This document shows, piece after piece, positions 25,220 to 35,313 of a stretch of 64,000 nt of DNA (positions are counted from its first letter, which is position 1; every line of letters starts with the position of its first letter). Location of the stretch: positions 7,254,001 to 7,318,000 of the forward strand of contig CAVNZM010000006.1 of NCBI GenBank assembly GCA_963693365.1. The letters are read 5' to 3'. The notes beneath the pieces are model-generated. The model made no database searches. It saw only the letters and a program-made list of their open reading frames with translations, and was not told the origin of the DNA. Source of the DNA: Amoebidium appalachense (Eukaryota > Ichthyosporea). Position numbers and translations under genes: made by a program.

Positions 25220-25236
25220 CGATCCCGTATCCCTTA
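25220..25236 (-). repeat. Right terminal inverted repeat
   Basis: This is the exact inverted copy of 21487-21503, followed by AT (25237-25238). Confidence 0.9.
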
Positions 25237-25859
25237 ATCCTAAACGATACGACACGTTCGAAACTATCTACTTTCGATTTTGCGCAAGCAGCATCAATGA
25301 GGACCTGCTACTTCATTTCTGTAGAATCCGCGTTGTTGTCTTTGCCTCATCTCGAACATTATCGAGGTGGCGCGCACAAGTCGATCAATCAACTGTAAAC
25401 AGCAGCCTAACCCAATTAGATTACAGATCTGCCAAATCGTGGCTGTAGATCCATCAATCAGCAACGACCACGAAACGAACAGGTGCATCCACCCACGCAA
25501 GCCGCAGTGATTTTGATTTCTGAGAAGATGTTAAGACCCTCAAAGAGTGCTTTTTCTGTTGTTATAATTACACTAGCGGAAATCTCCTGATTTTCAATAC
25601 ACATTCTATATAAAAAATATATTCCTGCAGGCATCTCCGCAGCCTTTGCTGACTGTCAAAATTGACACAGGCAAGGTAATAACACTAACCTTTTATGGTT
25701 AGCTACCTGCCAAACAGAGCGAGAAAAATCGGCTAATTTTGATTGAAAATATCTACCATCAGATCTAAGGCCAGTGGTCTGCGAAATTTGTCGACTGATC
25801 AGGTACGTACATGCATAATCATGTGTGTTTGTTTGCGTGCTTGTGTGGCCTGTGTGTGT

Positions 25860-25932
25860 ATGTGTGCGCGCGTGTGTGTGTGTGCGCGCGTGTGTGTGTG
25901 TGTGCGTGTGTGCGTGTGTGCGTGTGTGTGCA

Positions 25933-26023
<91 letters not shown>

Positions 26024-26075
26024 TGGTGGGTGGGAGGGTGGGTGTGGATGTGGGTGTGCGTGTGCGTGTATGTGA
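25860..26075. repeat. (GT)n / GTGC composite microsatellite
   Basis: GT-rich DNA has two GTATGT interruptions and ends in GGGTGGGTG units near 26020-26050. Confidence 0.9.
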
Positions 26076-26699
26076 GTCACCTGGCACACGTGTACATGTG
26101 CGTCGACACGGTTCAAAGTATACAGGTACGTACCCGTTTGTGTGTACATGTGCCTGGCCATGGGTTAACGTTGCCACGTCGTATGGCGGTGCTTTTGTGC
26201 ATGTGGCGACGTGTATATATATGTACATAGCGTGTGTGCCTCCTTGTGCACGTGCGTGTGTTCGTTTGTTGGTGCATGGGTATATACGATCGGTATCCAC
26301 ACTCAAAAACTCACTCAAATGTATAAACACTTGCCCATATGGACACCTATTTCCTTTTTATTTTTTTTGTTGGACTTTGCCCATGAGGATCCCGTGCACC
26401 GTCTTTCCCCCTCCTCTTCGGGCCTTCAAACCCACGTGCACACTCCATGCATCCCTCCCGGTGGAGATCTCCAGAACCTCGAGCTAGAGACTTCCCCCTC
26501 ACCCGGCCCCTCTTGTGGCCTTTTGTCACCCTGCCAAAACACCGTGAATGAAGATCGTATGTATACGTACATCGCCATGTTCACCGTGAGACCGTGCAGA
26601 CAGTGACTACCAGTCCTGTGTGTCACACTGTGAAACTTCATAACAACAACACCGCTACTGCGTGCCTTGCATTGATCCAACACTTTTCACATGCATATG

Positions 26700-26905
26700 T
26701 ACATGTCGAAGACGGCGTGGCTGGGGTAGTAGCCCTGGGCAAAGTGTGTACTTATAGTAAGGTTGTGGAACTCATAGATAGCACCTTAACTAGTGTACTG
26801 TCGGTGCTGTGTGGTAGACGGTAGTTTCCCTAGAGGGCCTGAAAAGGCCCTCCGGGAACAAAACGTGATAAAATAAAATAAAATAAAAAAATACATGCCG
26901 AAGAC
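26700..26905 (+). mobile_element. SINE-like insertion with target-site duplication
   Basis: TACATGTCGAAGAC (26700-26713) and TACATGCCGAAGAC (26892-26905) flank a 178-bp body with one mismatch between the flanks. The body ends in a (TAAAA)n-type A-rich tail (26868-26891), the usual mark of LINE-mobilised short elements. Just before the tail is a strong hairpin with a GAAA loop. The 5' part, GGCGTGGCTGGGGTAG, loosely resembles a tRNA A-box; no clear B-box is seen. Confidence 0.65.
26825..26858 (+). other. Stable GNRA-type hairpin inside the SINE-like element
   Basis: GAGGGCCT-GAAA-AGGCCCTC forms a perfect 8-bp stem closed by GAAA. The outer TTTCCC and GGGAAC can extend it. Confidence 0.8.
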
Positions 26906-27056
26906 ACCTGCAGTACGTATACTATTGTAGTAGTGGTCCAGCATGCAAGGGGCGAACTGCCCCAGTTATAGGAAACCCTGCAGGGACTTACGCTGAAGTT
27001 TCCCACATGATAAAGTGAATTACAATGTAGGCCTACGTAGGACACTGTAAACACCG

Positions 27057-27136
27057 GGATCCAAGCTTGAAGCTCGCTCTTCTATCATGCGGCATGCGGC
27101 GCACTTGCCACTGTCACTCGAGTCGGCCCGGGTACC
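27057..27136. other. Dense cluster of common restriction sites
   Basis: Within 80 bp lie GGATCC and AAGCTT side by side (27057-27068), GCTCTTC, GCATGC (27092), CTCGAG (27117), CCCGGG (27127) and GGTACC (27131). This may be chance or a cloning-linker remnant. Confidence 0.35.
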
Positions 27137-27169
27137 ATATCAGGAGCGGGCAATTTTTGAATTCTCCCT

Positions 27170-27222
27170 CCCCGGCCCCGCCGGGGAAAATTTGAGGTTT
27201 TTGGACCTCAAAGAAGTCAAAT
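27170..27222. other. Two adjacent perfect hairpins
   Basis: TCCCCGGC-CCC-GCCGGGGA and TTTGAGGT-TTTTGG-ACCTCAAA each have 8-bp perfect stems, separated by about ten bases. Confidence 0.75.
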
Positions 27223-28001
27223 CCTGCAAAATCCACTACCGGGAGGCCAAAAAGGGTGATTTTACAAAAAAGGAGGGACATACATGAAAAAGAGAAAATG
27301 GGCGAGTTCAGTGGGCTGCCGATAAGTATATTTCGTGCTGGGCCGGTATACATGCTGCCGTGGTTGTTGCTGTAGACGGCAGTATGGCATCGCATGTGTC
27401 ACGTGACCTGCACGTGAATGCGACCATGTGCAGGCACTGAGTCTAGGGGGATTTGTATGTGTGTTTTGGAGCACCGACAAGGCAGAGCCAGGGTGAGGGA
27501 TGTGTAAACATGGAGTTTAGGGAGATCGTGCTGCTATTGTAACATGTGCACAAAACAGCCACGTGCACCGGCACACTCCGGTGTACAGAACAATAATATG
27601 CACATGCGTCACTGTAATATCATGTATGCGCATGCCGCACAAGGTTTAGGAGACCACCACAGTATATACTATTTTCTTTTGGTTGATATCCATGTAGGAA
27701 TGGTGTGTTGCAGTTGTCATGATCAGCCTGAGGCAGGCACGTGCACTCACTGAATCACTAGAACTCATGAATAAAAAATACATTCGCTAAAAACGGCAAG
27801 GTAAATTTGGGGCCAAGCTATTATTTCCCCCTTTTAAACGTTTTTTTAGCTCCAAGAACTTCGACGCCAAAATTTCTATATTTGGCCATCGTATATGATA
27901 ATGAACACGTGTACTTAAATTAAAGTAGTTATATAAATATGAGCGGCCCGTTACAAATACAGTGACGAAAAACAGTGACCCACGAGCAGTTTTTCTTTCT
28001 A

Positions 28002-28003
<2 letters not shown>

Positions 28004-28076
<73 letters not shown>

Positions 28077-28130
28077 AGACACACACACCACCACCACGGT
28101 GACCACCACCACCACCACCACCACCACTCA
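28004..28130. repeat. Poly-C, (CA)n, (CAC)n compound repeat
   Basis: A C-run of about 37 is followed by (CA)n to 28074 and (CCA)n trinucleotides to 28127. Confidence 0.9.
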
Positions 28131-29284
28131 CCCCTTAGAAAAACCACACACATACGTGCACGTGTACACACACACACAGAACACCACCACCACCTCCACT
28201 GGACCCCATTTCCTCGTTGTTTTCTTAAGCCTTCAGACCAGTCCTGCACACTGGAGTTAAACAATTGAATTCACCTAGGCTGACATGCATCCACCCCCGC
28301 CTTCCACTTCCCTCCCCCCCACCCCCACCCCCCACCCCCCCCACCCCCACCCCCTCCCCCTCGATGAAGAAGGGCCCCCGTAAGCCTTGGGGGGGGGGGG
28401 GGGGAGGGGGGAGAGGGGGGAAGGGGGGAGCTCTTGAGCCTCCGGGTAGGGAAGTGGGGTCCGGGGATCCGGAGAGGAGGGGGGGGGGGGGGGGGGGGGG
28501 GAAGGGGGCATATAATATTGGGCCTAGATATCATAGTATGGGGCCCCGGGGGAGGGAGAGGTGGGGGGGAGGGGGGAGGATCCACGGGAAAGACCTTTAG
28601 CTGCATGTTCTTATTTATACCCCCTTCGAATCATCCCCCCTCTCCCCCCCCCCCCCTCCCCCCCCCTGAGTGCAGGCCGTGACGTAGCTACGATAACCCT
28701 GCAGAAGGCAACAAAAATGTATTAATTACTAGCACTATACATGTGTTCATAGTGCAGCTTGCACCACGTATGATCTCAGCAACTTTAAAGTAGTCACAAA
28801 GTTTAGTTATTTTCATTATTTTCATTGCTCTGAACTCTATTACTCTGAAATGATCACCGTGCATGTGCCGCAAGATAACAACCCTATATGTGTGCAGCTG
28901 CTGCCTGCAGGTTAGACTCGCTGAAAAGACAATTGTCAGTGTGCATCCGACGCTTGCAGCTGCAGCTAGCCTCTGCAACATTAATACTTGCCAAGTGAAT
29001 GCTCTTACACTTGATCATCATTCACTCAAAAAACCGAGGACCGACAGATTAAATATTAATGTCGATCCGAATGATCAGCAAGTGTCTATGCGTACTACTA
29101 TATATACACACACGTAAAATGCGAAGCTATCAGTTACAAGGCACACCTGCTGCACTGGCACACATACACATACACACCGGCAGATCGATGCTGTCAAAAT
29201 TTACTTTCATGTACTTCGTAGGTCCGACACAGGTGCACATGAACACGTACATATGTACAAGCCGCGCACACACCACACCACACA

Positions 29285-29498
<214 letters not shown>

Positions 29499-29801
29499 TC
29501 ACTGGGTGCGCTCGCTGGGGATTAGTTTTTTGGCACGCTGTTGACTTTATCGTGTGTTTATTATTTGCTATTTATTGGCCAGCGGCCAACATTTAAAAAT
29601 ATACTATATACCTAAAAATAGATACTGACTACGGCCAGCAGACATTATACACCTTCCAGGACACATTAACACCAATAGTCTAACACACCATACTCTCGAT
29701 CACAAAGAATTCCTAACAAACAGAGAAAAGTGCAAAGGCTCTGTACTATTACTCAGATTCTAAATTTTAATTCTTTACAGTAAACTTCGGAATGAAAGCT
29801 A

Positions 29802-29802
29802 G

Positions 29803-29855
<53 letters not shown>
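29802..29855. repeat. Poly-C run
   Basis: About 54 C residues lie just downstream of the stop codon of the minus-strand gene at 29938. Confidence 0.95.
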
Positions 29856-29858
<3 letters not shown>

Positions 29859-29937
29859 CATGACTGTACGAAGAACAGGTATAACTTGAAGCACTACAAC
29901 ACATATGAGATCCGTTACATTGGTGTACATTCCAATA

Positions 29938-31035
29938 TTAGACACTAGTTTGGCTACTCTGACTACTCTGAGATCCTGATTGGCTGCCTGCAGACTTGCG
30001 GCCACGATTACTTTGCTTTCGATCGTGCCATTGCAGCTGCGTCTCTCCAGCAGGTGGCAACGCCAGGCCCAGCACAGCAGATGCACGAGAAGGGGGTGGG
30101 AACTGCCCACCAGCCGAGGGCTGGCCCACATGGCCCAAGTAAGGATGGGGACCGTGCTGCGGCAGTAGCCCAGGCATGGGGAAGGCAGGGCCGGGCTGAG
30201 GCGGCATGATGCCCCACGGTGGGGGCCAGCCATGTGGGTGGTGCGGGCCTGGATGGGGTGCAGGGGGCATGTGCGGCACATGGCCCTGCTGCATGTCAAG
30301 CGCGGGTGCTGGTGGCATGGCATCCTGATTGGCTGCAACCCAACGTGGGCAGCTCTTGGCCCGATTGGAGCCGGGGCAGCCCTTGCCCTGGCGGCCACAC
30401 GTCTTGCAGGTCTTGGGGGCTCTCTGGGGTGGCTGCATAGGAGGGGGCACCGGCAAATCCATCTGCAGGGGCCCCTCAGGGCCAATGTTGCGATGCTTTT
30501 TGCCCACTAGCATGGGCAAGGGCCGCTCACGCTGCGCCCCTGCATCGACACCGTCTGGAACAGGGAGGGGTGGCAAGGGGGCAGGCCGTATGGTTGCTGG
30601 CACAGCGTCTGCCCTCTCCTCGCGCATACGCTTGCGGTGATCTGCCAGGCCCTCGTGTGTGGAGCGCTGTGCATGTGCCGTCTGCCAGGTCTTCCACTTG
30701 TCGAAATGCTTCTTGATGTAGGCCGCATCCTTCATGTAGATTCCCCCAGCCACAGAGGCAGCCTTGTTGAAGTCTTGGGCCAAAGCCTCGAACAGCTGGC
30801 CGTTGGGCTTTGCATGTGCCTTGTAGGTGCCCAGGAGCAGCGTGCTGAATAGCTTGCGCTCCTGAGGGGTAAGCACCGGAAGGAAGGGGATGGCCACATG
30901 TTGCTTCTGCGCCAGGAACTTGTAGTCGCCCCTCAGTGCAGGGTCCGGCTGTGGTGCACCACGCGCCACCTGGTTGCCCCCCCCCATGGCAGCACCGTCA
31001 CCCTCCTCGACCTCACAGTCCTCTGGCCCGCCCAT
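29938..31035 (-). CDS. Pro/Met/His-rich protein with putative zinc knuckle, unknown function
   Basis: The open frame gives 365 aa from the Met at 31035, and the frame extends to an intron acceptor at 31053, so an upstream exon (31519-31880) may be joined. Near residue 215 is CKTCGRQGKGCPGSNRAKSCP-like spacing, a Cys-rich knuckle of the C-x2-CG type found in plant MULE transposases and nucleic-acid-binding proteins. The segment before it is charged (KKHFDKWKTW, HRKRMREER). The C-terminal 130 residues are low-complexity, rich in Pro, His, Gly and Met, then Ser/Gln. Codons are GC-rich, like the exonuclease gene just upstream on the same strand. The two may be one transcription unit. No enzyme motif is seen. 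Confidence 0.6.
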   Translation of the reverse strand: MGGPEDCEVEEGDGAAMGGGNQVARGAPQPDPALRGDYKFLAQKQHVAIPFLPVLTPQERKLFSTLLLGTYKAHAKPNGQLFEALAQDFNKAASVAGGIYMKDAAYIKKHFDKWKTWQTAHAQRSTHEGLADHRKRMREERADAVPATIRPAPLPPLPVPDGVDAGAQRERPLPMLVGKKHRNIGPEGPLQMDLPVPPPMQPPQRAPKTCKTCGRQGKGCPGSNRAKSCPRWVAANQDAMPPAPALDMQQGHVPHMPPAPHPGPHHPHGWPPPWGIMPPQPGPAFPMPGLLPQHGPHPYLGHVGQPSAGGQFPPPSRASAVLGLALPPAGETQLQWHDRKQSNRGRKSAGSQSGSQSSQSSQTSV

Positions 31036-31262
31036 CACGCCATTGGCACCCCCTGTGAGGCAGGATGCCAATATTAATTTACTACGCACACTGCAATTTG
31101 GGTTTGGTAGACTTTGATACCTGCCGTTATTGTAGGACCCCTCCCCTCCACCCCCCCCATCTTCTCCCCCAACACAAGTAAAAAATGCATGTGGCTCTTT
31201 CCCCCCACAACCCTACATTATTTCTCTCTAGGCATATGAATAACCCCCACTCTCCTCCCCCC

Positions 31263-31266
<4 letters not shown>

Positions 31267-31336
<70 letters not shown>
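31267..31336. repeat. Poly-C run, about 69 bases
   Basis: This is among the longest homopolymers in the window, followed by (CT)n. Confidence 0.95.
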
Positions 31337-31338
<2 letters not shown>

Positions 31339-31518
31339 TCTCTGAGGCTCAGGCTCTCTCTCTTCCCTCAGAAGTTTTGTCGAAGGTGTGCATGGTTGTG
31401 GGTGGAATGGTGAGTGTGTGCTAACGAGTGTATGTGTGTGTGCGCGTCAGTCACGCATGTTGTTGTTGCCGTTTTTTTTATTTTTATTTTTTATTTTTTA
31501 TTTTGGGGGGGGGGGGGA

Positions 31519-31880
31519 GGGGGGGCACCTTCACATGTCCGTAATCCTCTTCATTCCACACAAATATTGCCTCGCTGAGTGCGCGTGCGTACTCAGCCCT
31601 GCGGGGGTGTGACTTGTACGTGCCGTCCGCCGTGTTTGCAATGGAGTGGAAGGCGTCATTCAGCACAGTCTGCCACACCACCTCCCCAGGCGGTGCCTGG
31701 CCCAACATGCCCTCTCTGGGAGCTGCCTCGGGTCCCCCTGGGGCTGCCTCAAGGCCCCCCGGGGCTGCCTGGGGGTCCTGGGGGGGTGCCTGTGGGCCGG
31801 CAAGGGGTTGCTGCTGCTCGGCAGGGGGAGGGGCTGGGTCAGGGACCACCGGCACCTCGGCACCTGGCCAGGGGCTGAAT
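31519..31880 (-). CDS. Probable exon linking the exonuclease and zinc-knuckle genes
   Basis: The minus-strand frame encodes a Pro/Gln/Ala-rich stretch then a well-formed segment (VVWQTVLNDAFHSIANTADG, ARALSEAIFVWNEEDYG) ending at a GTGAAG or GTGCCC donor. It overlaps the last codons of the exonuclease gene in another frame. A one-base shift near 31870 would make both one protein. Its exit phase does not match the acceptor at 31053, so the joining is unsolved. Confidence 0.45.
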
Positions 31881-32344
31881 GGGCCGTAGCCACTGCAGGT
31901 GCACCATCAGCTCAAAGGGCGGCGGGCCCAGCTCTCCCAGGGTCTTGCCCTTGTCGGGGCCAAAGGGCACCTGCATGGCCGGCGACAGCACCTGATCCAC
32001 CCGCACCACTGCATGCTTCTTGCCCACCTTCATGCCCCCCCAGCGCTCCGGCTGCACAGCCAGCACCACCCCGGTGGCTGCTGCAGCATGTGGGCCCCGC
32101 CGGGGCACAATCTCAACCCCTTCACCGAGTGCCTTTGCATGAAGCCGCGCTGCATGTCATAGAGGGAAGCAAAAAACTCAGCCAAAAAGCCACAGCACCA
32201 ACGTTTTTCTCTTCGCTCCACAAAAATCAAATGCATATTCCTTAGCAACCCCCCCCCCCCCCCCCCCCCCCCCCTTCTCCCCTCCCCCCCCCCTCTCCCA
32301 GTGCCCAGCTTGTGTGGCACTTGCACGTGTTAACAGTGCTATAG

Positions 32345-32375
<31 letters not shown>

Positions 32376-32466
32376 ACCACCACCACCACCACCAATCACC
32401 CCCTCCTTTGATAGCCACCCGACACCCAGCATAACACAACTGGAACACTGGCCCATGTGGTCAGCC

Positions 32467-32503
<37 letters not shown>

Positions 32504-34010
32504 CCCCCCCCTCCCCCCCTCCCCCTCTCCTCTGGGGGGCCCACAATCTTTCTATATCTGGCATAAGCACATAAGCACTGGGGCAAAAAGCAGGTGGGAT
32601 ACACACCTGACAGGTTTGGCCTATCGACCACGGCCGAGTAGACCTGCAGGGACGCATATGCATCAAGGGCAGCGTAGGTGGCCTGCACCTCTGATAGCGG
32701 CTCGTGCCAGTTGGAGCATCGAACAAGTGCCGGCTTGGGCAGCTTCTTGCCTATGACCTGGGCAGTGATGTCGGCCAAGCCCCGGGCCGCAGAGGTGATA
32801 GCTGCACGGGCATAGCAGAACCGGCCCAGCTCCAGATAGCTGGCCACAGGGGTGCCGTAGTCCTTGTTGAGGTGGGCCGAGTCCGTGCCGATCTGCTTGC
32901 CCACCTTGATGATGCTGGGGTCCCTAAGCAGCGCAATCAGCTCGTCCACCAGCCGCGCGGGCGGGCTGTGGTTGGGGCCCATGCGTGCCAAGTGGAAGAT
33001 GTACACGGCCCGTGCGGTGGCAATCTGCAGCGTGCAAACCTTGGACCGCGCCTGGCCCACCCGATAGACCCACTCGCAGTCCAGCCCCACCACGCGGTGC
33101 TGCTGCCCCTCCAGGTCGGCACGAATGGCCGCTGTAGCCACCACCGCCCCCTGGCAGTCGGTGTACACCGGCTTAGGGTAGTTGGCCGGCAGCTCCAGCC
33201 CAGGCAGACCGTCCGTCACGCTTACCAGCGCAGCCTCGTTCAGACGGACGGGGCATTTTGGCCGGGCTAGGGTTGGAAACATGCGCTCAACAAACGCCCG
33301 GTCTTGGCAGCACCGATCTGTGTAGAAGAAGGCCGGGCCCTTGCTGTTGAGCGCCGCCGTGGTGGCAGAGATGCGCTGGATCACGGGCTCAATCTCCTGG
33401 TGGCTGCAGTCCCGTGTAAATACCTGCGCCCGGATCTCTGGGGTGCCGCACTGTGTGAGAGGGCATCTCCGAGCAGCCATGCATGTTCTAGCTTCCCTTA
33501 CCACATGGCCCTTCACGAGACTTCAGTGCCCACACAATCCTTTCCCCCCTCCCTCCCCCCAAACCCATGTGCCCACATACTTTCCCCTCCCTCTCCCCCA
33601 AAACCCTTCCCCCTCCTTCCCCCCAAACCCATGTGCCCACATACTTTCCCCAGGCCTCCCTTTCCCCCAAAATCTTCCCCCCCCCCTCCCCCCCTAAACC
33701 CATGTACCTACAATCCTTCCCCCTTCCTCCCCCTAAACCCTTGTGATCACAATCCTTTCCCCCTCTCTGCCTTCCCCCCAAACCCATGTGCCCACGATCC
33801 TTCCCCACTCCCCCTCCCCCCAAACCATGGGACAGCCCTCCATATGGCACCTACTGTCCCCCCCCCCCCCCCCCCCCCCCCACCCCACCCCGGGCCTCTT
33901 GCCCTCTCTACCTTCAACCCCGACGGTGGTGTCTCTCCCCCCCCCCCCCCCCCCCCCCCTGCATCCCTTGCAATCACTGGCCCCTACTCCCATTCTGCTT
34001 GGCAGAAGCT

Positions 34011-34066
<56 letters not shown>

Positions 34067-34296
34067 ATTCCCCGCCAAAAGAAAGCTCCACCCCAGCCCA
34101 CCCCAATCTCTACCCAGCAAAAACACATACACACATATCTGGAGCTTCCTAGTTTTTGCTCGACAGGGCAAGAATTGTCCCCAAAACCCACATACTACAA
34201 ACCTCTACTCACAGTGTGCCACCTCATTAAATGTGGAGCCTAAGAGATTTAAAGGCCCTAGAGGGGGGAGGGGGGGGGGGGGGAGGGGGGGCGTGT

Positions 34297-34327
<31 letters not shown>

Positions 34328-34757
34328 GGCGTGTGTGGGGGGGGGGGGGGAGGGGGGAAGGGGGCCTGGGGGAGAGTGGGGGGAGGGGGGAGAAGAGGAG
34401 GGACCACACACCGCCAAGCTCGTTTACACAAGTCCATAGGCCTCGGTACAGAGGCTCCCCATTGATGCCGGTGAGCTTCCCAATTTGGAAGGTGTGGTCG
34501 GCCTTGAGCACGTTGTTTACGGGCTTGAGCTGCGTGTCCAGGCTCTGGTACTTTGCCGTGCGGTCGCTGAACTCAGTATACACGGCACTCAGGTATTTGC
34601 CTGAACCCCAAGTACTGTTAGAACTCCACCACCCTCCCATCAGGACCATCCCCCCCATTCCCTCTAGTCCCTCGTGTTCATCTCACCTCTCTGTATTTTC
34701 GTAAGTCTGTATGGCTTTTCCCATCTCAAAAACGCTACACACCCATCTCCGGCCGTT

Positions 34758-34793
<36 letters not shown>

Positions 34794-34971
34794 CCCCGCC
34801 TCCCCGGCGCGCGCAAACCCTCCAAGTCATTGCACCAACTTTCACCTTCTTTCCCCTTTGTGCCCCATCTGCAGTTTGTCCCCTGCACGTCCGTTTGCCC
34901 TTCCCCCCACACCCTCCTGCCACTACTATAATAACCATTAAGTACCGCCACCAAGATCCAGTCTACCACCA

Positions 34972-35021
<50 letters not shown>

Positions 35022-35170
35022 CTCTCCACCTCCTTTCCCCCAACACACACAGACACACATGCGCACACCCACCATCTAATTTCAGGCATAACAGTTCTCC
35101 ACGATTTCCCAAGCACACTCACTGGTACATGGACCGTTATGCTTTCACCCCTCTGATGATCCCTCTGCCC

Positions 35171-35201
<31 letters not shown>

Positions 35202-35281
35202 ACCACCACCACCACCACCACCACCACCATGACTGATTGCCACCACCACCACCTAATCCATCACCATGTCCCCCCTCCCCC

Positions 35282-35313
<32 letters not shown>

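Larger units (their letters stand above)
21487..25236. mobile_element. DNA transposon, THAP/DDE (ISL2EU- or Kolobok-like), with extra XPG-family nuclease
   Basis: The 3.75-kb element is bounded by perfect 17-bp terminal inverted repeats. A second matching block, TTTCTGGCGCCGC, lies inside each end (about 21519 and 25185). Flanks read AT|TAAGGG on the left and CCCTTA|AT on the right, fitting a 2-bp AT duplication; equally, TTAA borders GGGATAC at both ends. It carries a THAP-domain plus DDE transposase on + and an EXO1/FEN1-like nuclease on -, converging on a repeat-filled centre (23624-24235). THAP-DDE elements with AT targets are known as ISL2EU, and Kolobok elements use TTAA with THAP transposases. 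The DDE sequence looks closer to the ISL2EU/IS5-Harbinger group. Confidence 0.85.
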
